From JAFGQJ01 sp964588525 (GTDB lineage: Bacteria; Spirochaetota; Spirochaetia; SZUA-6; DRHE01), in contig CAZPQC010000144.1 in the NCBI GenBank assembly GCA_964588525.1, forward strand, positions 1 through 9,450: a stretch of 9,450 bases of DNA. Reading direction: 5' to 3'. Below, piece after piece: positions 7,531 through 9,450 of the stretch; the stretch's first letter is position 1; each line of letters opens with the position of its first letter. The notes under the pieces are model-generated. The model saw only the letters and a program-made list of their open reading frames with translations. It was not told where the DNA came from and searched no databases. The position numbers and the translations under genes are program-made.

Positions 7531-7767
7531 CTACATCACACGGAACAGGAAGATTCCGCCGAGAACGCCGATAAATGTTCCCGGGTTGATCTTGACGAAA
7601 ACGCTCAATACGGACAAGTCGAAACCCACCGGTCCGACGCCCAGAGCCAGCTCGAAGCCCATCTGGAGAACGATCCGCTCCAGAACCTCCCACCCCAGGG
7701 TCCCGACAAGGAATCCCAAGCCCAGGAAAGTCAGGAAGGTGGATCGATTCCTGCTACTCAACTTCAT
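7531..7767 (-). CDS. DUF4321-like small membrane protein
   Basis: A 78-residue protein with two hydrophobic segments (about 10-26 and 61-77) and a basic N-terminus (MKLSSRNRS). The C-terminal half (LSVLSVFVKINPGTFIGVLG, then GIFLFRVM) resembles DUF4321, a two-helix family of unknown function that I recall lying beside maf in firmicutes and spirochaetes. The frame stays open upstream to 7971, but that part is not protein-like and spans the promoter region, so I chose ATG 7767. There is no clear SD, and the candidate promoter places the transcription start only about 6 nt before this ATG. A TTG two codons in is an alternative. The role is unknown. Confidence 0.75.
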   Translation of the reverse strand: MKLSSRNRSTFLTFLGLGFLVGTLGWEVLERIVLQMGFELALGVGPVGFDLSVLSVFVKINPGTFIGVLGGIFLFRVM

Positions 7768-7779
7768 AAGCTGCAGAGA

Positions 7780-7808
7780 AATATCGCAAAACGGCCGGAA
7801 ACTGTCAA
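7780..7808 (-). promoter_or_regulatory. Candidate sigma-70 promoter for DUF4321-maf (and possibly the whole operon)
   Basis: Minus strand TTGACA (complement of 7803-7808), a 17-bp spacer, then GATATT (complement of 7780-7785), a perfect -35 with a 4/6 -10. Transcription would begin near 7773, about 6 nt before the DUF4321 ATG, leaving no room for an SD. It is the only clear promoter I see on the minus strand upstream of the block. Confidence 0.5.
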
Positions 7809-7894
7809 GGCTGCGCGGCAACCGGAACAATAGGAGCGGACCGAATGCCCCATCTGGATATCTCCCCGAACCAGGGTGCGCATTAGAAAAGTAG

Positions 7895-7918
7895 GCCCGT
7901 ACCATAGCCCGTACCATA
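7895..7918. repeat. 12-bp perfect tandem duplication
   Basis: GCCCGTACCATA occurs twice head to tail (7895-7906 and 7907-7918), followed by GC that starts a third unit. It ends six bases before the -35 of the tRNA promoter. The unit is a multiple of three, but I do not believe it is inside a gene. It may be a slippage duplication or a duplicated protein-binding site. Confidence 0.85.
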
Positions 7919-7923
7919 GCGGA

Positions 7924-7950
7924 TTGACAATCCGAGTAAATCGCTATAGT
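7924..7950 (+). promoter_or_regulatory. Candidate promoter for tRNA-Arg
   Basis: TTGACA at 7924-7929 and TATAGT at 7945-7950 (5/6 to consensus), separated by 15 bp, shorter than the ideal 17. The tRNA begins 15 nt after the -10, a typical distance for a tRNA with a short 5' leader. Confidence 0.55.
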
Positions 7951-7965
7951 TTTATAGCACAACCC

Positions 7966-8039
7966 GGGCAATTAGCTCAGCTGGATAGAGCGCTGGCCTC
8001 CGGAGCCAGAGGCCGTGGGTTCGAATCCCGCATTGCCCG
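7966..8039 (+). tRNA. tRNA-Arg (anticodon CCG)
   Basis: A complete 74-nt cloverleaf. The 7-bp acceptor stem pairs 7966-7972 (GGGCAAT) with 8032-8038 (ATTGCCC), with discriminator G at 8039. The D arm is GCTC...GAGC. The anticodon stem CTGGC/GCCAG closes the loop CTCCGGA, giving anticodon CCG, which reads arginine CGG codons. The T arm is GTGGG-TTCGAAT-CCCGC. CCA is not encoded, so it must be added after transcription. It is the only RNA gene I can recognise. Mobile DNA often integrates at tRNA 3' ends, but I find no second copy of this 3' end in the window. Confidence 0.97.
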
Positions 8040-8101
8040 TTTGTAACCCCATTTCCCGCAAACAATTACTCGTCAAATTGTGCGTTCTCGCATTCAAGAA
8101 T

Positions 8102-8135
8102 ATCTTAGTCCATTGTGCTATGAATGGACTAAGAT
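8102..8135. repeat. 13-bp perfect inverted repeat (stem-loop) behind tRNA-Arg
   Basis: ATCTTAGTCCATT (8102-8114) pairs perfectly with 8123-8135 across an 8-nt loop. No T-run follows it on either strand, so it is not a standard terminator. It starts 62 nt after the tRNA and could be a processing structure, part of a small RNA, or a remnant of element ends. Confidence 0.85.
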
Positions 8136-8161
8136 CATCATGCTCTGAGAGGCAGGAATTT

Positions 8162-8189
8162 CCCTCGGGTACATCGTGTACCCTCGGGT
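8162..8189. repeat. Hairpin built on a 9-bp direct repeat
   Basis: CCCTCGGGT occurs at 8162-8170 and again at 8181-8189. Between and across the copies, GGGTACA (8167-8173) pairs with TGTACCC (8177-8183) over a 3-nt loop, and CCC 8162-8164 can pair with GGG 8186-8188 beyond a 2x2 mismatch. It sits only 8 nt before the terminator hairpin, so the two could fold in tandem. Confidence 0.8.
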
Positions 8190-8197
8190 CTGCAAGA

Positions 8198-8235
8198 GCA
8201 CAAAAACCCCGCACGGGCGCGGGGCTTTTTTGTGC
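8198..8235 (+). terminator. Strong, probably bidirectional intrinsic terminator
   Basis: CCCCGC (8207-8212) pairs with GCGGGG (8219-8224) over a 6-nt loop. The plus strand continues with C and six T (8226-8231), and the minus strand has a matching T-run from the A5 at 8202-8206. The outer arms GCAC/GTGC (8198-8201, 8232-8235) extend the symmetry. It would end the tRNA-Arg transcript and also block antisense transcription entering from the right. Confidence 0.85.
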
Positions 8236-8476
8236 CAGAGGGGGGCGGAGAGGAGAAGACCCCCAGAGGGTTCAGGCTTGCACGGAGACGAGTTTGCCGA
8301 AAAATCAGGCGATTGCCGTGGCTGCATTGATCACGATACACGCAGCTTTACGGCCCCGTATGTGGCATAAGGCCGGGGTTATGTCATATTTCGGATCTTA
8401 TTCTCGCTCAACACGGTGATAATCACGGGGATCAGCTTTGAAAGCAAAATACATTAATAAAAGAACCTTTTATGTA
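8236..8476. other. Intergenic stretch without a recognisable gene
   Basis: No frame here looks protein-coding. It holds a purine-rich start with a G6 run at 8243-8248 and an imperfect 11-bp inverted repeat, ATGTGGCATAA (8360-8370) against 8379-8389 (9 of 11 matching, mismatches pairable as G-T), with a GC-rich 8-nt loop. It also holds the odd palindrome GTGATAATCAC at 8416-8426. Composition shifts to AT-rich from about 8440, where the toxin-antitoxin region begins. Confidence 0.5.
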
Positions 8477-8496
8477 TTGACAAATTGTACATACAT
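8449..8496. promoter_or_regulatory. Three ATACAT/ATGTAT elements, candidate BrnA operators
   Basis: ATACATTA at 8449-8456 and again at 8491-8498 (42 bp apart), with the inverted form ATGTAT at 8472-8477. The second and third make an inverted pair that straddles the -35 and spacer of the brnTA promoter. BrnA is a DNA-binding antitoxin that represses its own operon in Brucella; assigning these sites to it is inference. Confidence 0.4.
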
Positions 8497-8505
8497 TATT
8501 ATACT
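8477..8505 (+). promoter_or_regulatory. Near-consensus sigma-70 promoter of brnTA
   Basis: TTGACA (8477-8482), a 17-bp spacer, TATACT (8500-8505; 5/6). The predicted +1 falls at about 8511-8513, on the GTG start codon of brnT at 8512, so the toxin message should be leaderless. Confidence 0.8.
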
Positions 8506-8511
8506 TTTTGT

Positions 8512-8796
8512 GTGAAATTTGAATGGGATGAGCAGAAAAATCGGATCAATATTCAAAAACATGGGATCAGTTTCGAAGATGCAAAAGCTATATTTGAAGA
8601 TGTGAGGATAACAGCCATTGATACCAGACAATCATACGGTGAAATTAGGAATATCTCTATTGGAACGATCCATAGTCGAATTTGTGTTGTCGTATACACG
8701 GAACGCAAAGGAGTAGCAAGAATCATCTCGGCCAGAAAAGCAAACCAAAGAGAGAGGAGGCGATACCATGAGTTTATCAAGAGAGCAGAGACTTAA
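8512..8796 (+). CDS. brnT: BrnT family toxin (type II toxin-antitoxin, RelE-like ribonuclease fold)
   Basis: BrnT toxins are small RelE-fold ribonucleases that inhibit translation and are neutralised by BrnA. The 94-residue product begins KFEWDEQKNRINIQKHGISF, the family's hallmark N-terminus, and ends with RIISARKANQRERRRYHEF, the conserved basic C-terminal helix motif. I chose GTG 8512 because it gives the standard MKFEWDE start. The frame extends to a TTG at 8485, but those codons are the promoter itself. There is no room for an SD. It overlaps brnA by 29 bases. Base composition is more AT-rich than the core genes, consistent with horizontal transfer. The gene looks intact. Confidence 0.92.
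   Translation: MKFEWDEQKNRINIQKHGISFEDAKAIFEDVRITAIDTRQSYGEIRNISIGTIHSRICVVVYTERKGVARIISARKANQRERRRYHEFIKRAET
8755..8760 (+). promoter_or_regulatory. Strong Shine-Dalgarno of brnA inside brnT
   Basis: AGGAGG, 7 nt before the brnA ATG, lies within the last codons of brnT. It contrasts with the missing SD of the toxin and would favour antitoxin synthesis from the shared message. Confidence 0.85.
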
Positions 8797-9028
8797 AAAG
8801 TTTGACGAGATTAAGGACAAGGAAATTGACTACACGGATATTCCGGAACTAGACGATACTTTTTGGGCGAATGCTGTTATAGAGTATCCTGAAAAGAAGA
8901 AACCGGTGACACTGCGACTAGATGCTGATGTCCTGGATTGGTTTCGGTCCTTAGGAAAGGGCTACCAGACCAGAATCAATTCGGTCTTACGATCGTTCTA
9001 CGAAGCACACAAGAAAAAGGTATCTTAA
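8768..9028 (+). CDS. brnA: BrnA family antitoxin
   Basis: The antitoxin partner of BrnT. It has 86 residues. The N-terminal part with DYTDIPELDDTFWANA (21-36) is the family's conserved region, and the C-terminal part KPVTLRLDADVLDWFRSLGK (45-64), then GYQTRINSVLRSF (65-77), is the ribbon-helix-helix DNA-binding portion. The ATG at 8768 is set by the strong SD at 8755-8760. Toxin-first order with overlapping frames is the usual brnTA layout. By family analogy the antitoxin binds the toxin and represses the shared promoter. It looks intact. Confidence 0.93.
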   Translation: MSLSREQRLKKFDEIKDKEIDYTDIPELDDTFWANAVIEYPEKKKPVTLRLDADVLDWFRSLGKGYQTRINSVLRSFYEAHKKKVS

Positions 9029-9450
9029 GCACTTTCAGTTCTCTTATTCGCCACAGTATGCCCGTCGGGGACATAGGTCGGCAGTGTCTTCCTGAAAGAG
9101 GCGATCTTCGGCGCCTTGGCGCTTCAGGCCTTTGCCGCGATGATCCGCAACACCGTCGGGAAAAACCACCGAAGTAAGAAGATTGCTTTCCAGATCGGGA
9201 AGGTGTCGGTTTCTTTTGACAATCCCGTGCTTCTGGAGGTGCTGGATCGACAGCACACTGCCTGCGCGTAACGCTCAAGGCAGCAACCGAACGGGGGCTT
9301 TCCTTGATCCCCCACCCCAAGAGCCACCAATATCCAGGAGTTCGTGTCCCGGATGCTGGCGGCGATCTCTCCAGTGACGGCTCTGAGAGCCACATGGATG
9401 TGGCGCGAAGAGACGAACTACGGCGCACTCCCGGATTTATGGATAGCATC
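9029..9450. other. Non-coding or degraded stretch after brnA
   Basis: No intact gene is visible. GC content rises again compared with brnTA. There is no T-tailed hairpin directly after brnA. Short open stretches on both strands are broken by stops. In plus frame 2, one piece covers 9077-9271; after a stop at 9305 the same frame is open from 9308 to the edge and reads like protein in part (EFVSRMLAAISPVTALRATW). A possible G5/C5 hairpin lies at about 9293-9313. Confidence 0.4.
9077..9271 (+). pseudogene. Unrecognised coding-like fragment, probably broken
   Basis: Sixty-four codons between two in-frame stops. They begin VGSVFLKEAIFGALALQAFA and later include KIAFQIGKVSVSFDNPVLLE, which looks more like real protein than the other frames. 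There is no start codon with an SD at the left end. The neighbouring frame just upstream reads MPVGDIGRQ, so one base lost or gained near 9080-9086 could join them. I cannot assign a family; a remnant of a mobile-element gene is one option. It may also be chance. Confidence 0.2.

Noticed and set aside
7768..7971. Upstream extension of the DUF4321 frame to an ATG at 7971
   Set aside because: It would run through the divergent promoters and into the tRNA; the added residues include the MVRA duplication from the tandem repeat and match nothing.
7966..8039. tRNA 3' end as an attachment site
   Set aside because: No second copy of the T-arm/acceptor sequence occurs in the window, so integration at this tRNA cannot be shown from here.
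8162..8189. CRISPR-like repeat-spacer pattern from the two CCCTCGGGT copies
   Set aside because: There are only two 9-bp copies with a 10-bp gap, no further units and no cas genes.
8015..8419. Plus-strand open frame of 134 codons starting inside tRNA-Arg
   Set aside because: It crosses the tRNA 3' half, the inverted repeats and the terminator; it has no SD and no protein-like pattern.
7924..9225. TTGACAATCC shared by the tRNA promoter and a site near 9216
   Set aside because: A single 10-bp match containing a -35 consensus, without matching flanks, is most simply chance.
8976..9449. Minus-strand open frame of 157 codons at the right end
   Set aside because: It overlaps the end of brnA antisense and its product is rich in Arg, Ser and Pro, as expected of a shadow in GC-rich DNA.

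Overview
The window is bacterial, and the gene order points to a spirochaete (Spirochaetota, Treponema/Spirochaeta lineage). Read on the minus strand, from high to low coordinates, it runs DUF4321 protein - maf - rpsB - tsf - frr - uppS - cdsA - dxr - rseP - start of a further gene. From memory, rpsB-tsf-frr-uppS-cdsA-dxr-rseP is the order in Treponema pallidum, including the absence of pyrH between tsf and frr. The S2 N-terminus (MAVVTMKNLLESGVHFGHQ) also looks spirochaetal. The chromosomal core is fairly GC-rich. No species can be named from the window.

Core block (1-7767, all minus strand). It links translation (S2, EF-Ts, ribosome recycling factor) to envelope and isoprenoid synthesis (undecaprenyl-PP synthase, CDP-diglyceride synthase, DXP reductoisomerase) and a site-2 intramembrane protease. 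Genes are tightly packed; frr and uppS overlap by one base. An intrinsic terminator/attenuator hairpin lies between tsf and frr and probably separates the abundant rpsB-tsf message from the envelope genes. Four genes appear to use non-ATG starts, judged from Shine-Dalgarno (SD) placement and family alignment: rpsB TTG, tsf GTG, dxr TTG and rseP GTG. S2 carries an acidic C-terminal tail of about 95 residues.

Intergenic switch region (7768-8511). Divergent promoters serve the DUF4321-maf side (minus) and tRNA-Arg(CCG) (plus). Downstream of the tRNA are a 13-bp perfect inverted repeat, a second hairpin built on a 9-bp direct repeat, and a strong probably bidirectional terminator. After that come about 240 bases with no gene.

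Accessory part (8449-9450). A visibly AT-richer BrnT/BrnA toxin-antitoxin pair has a near-consensus promoter placed so that the toxin message should start at or next to its GTG codon (leaderless), while the antitoxin has a strong SD. Three ATACAT/ATGTAT elements around the promoter are candidate BrnA operators. The last ~420 bases hold no intact gene, only stop-interrupted coding-like fragments. I see no clearly novel multi-gene system. The most interesting signals are the leaderless toxin arrangement, the hairpin-rich segment behind the tRNA, the tsf/frr attenuator and the S2 tail.
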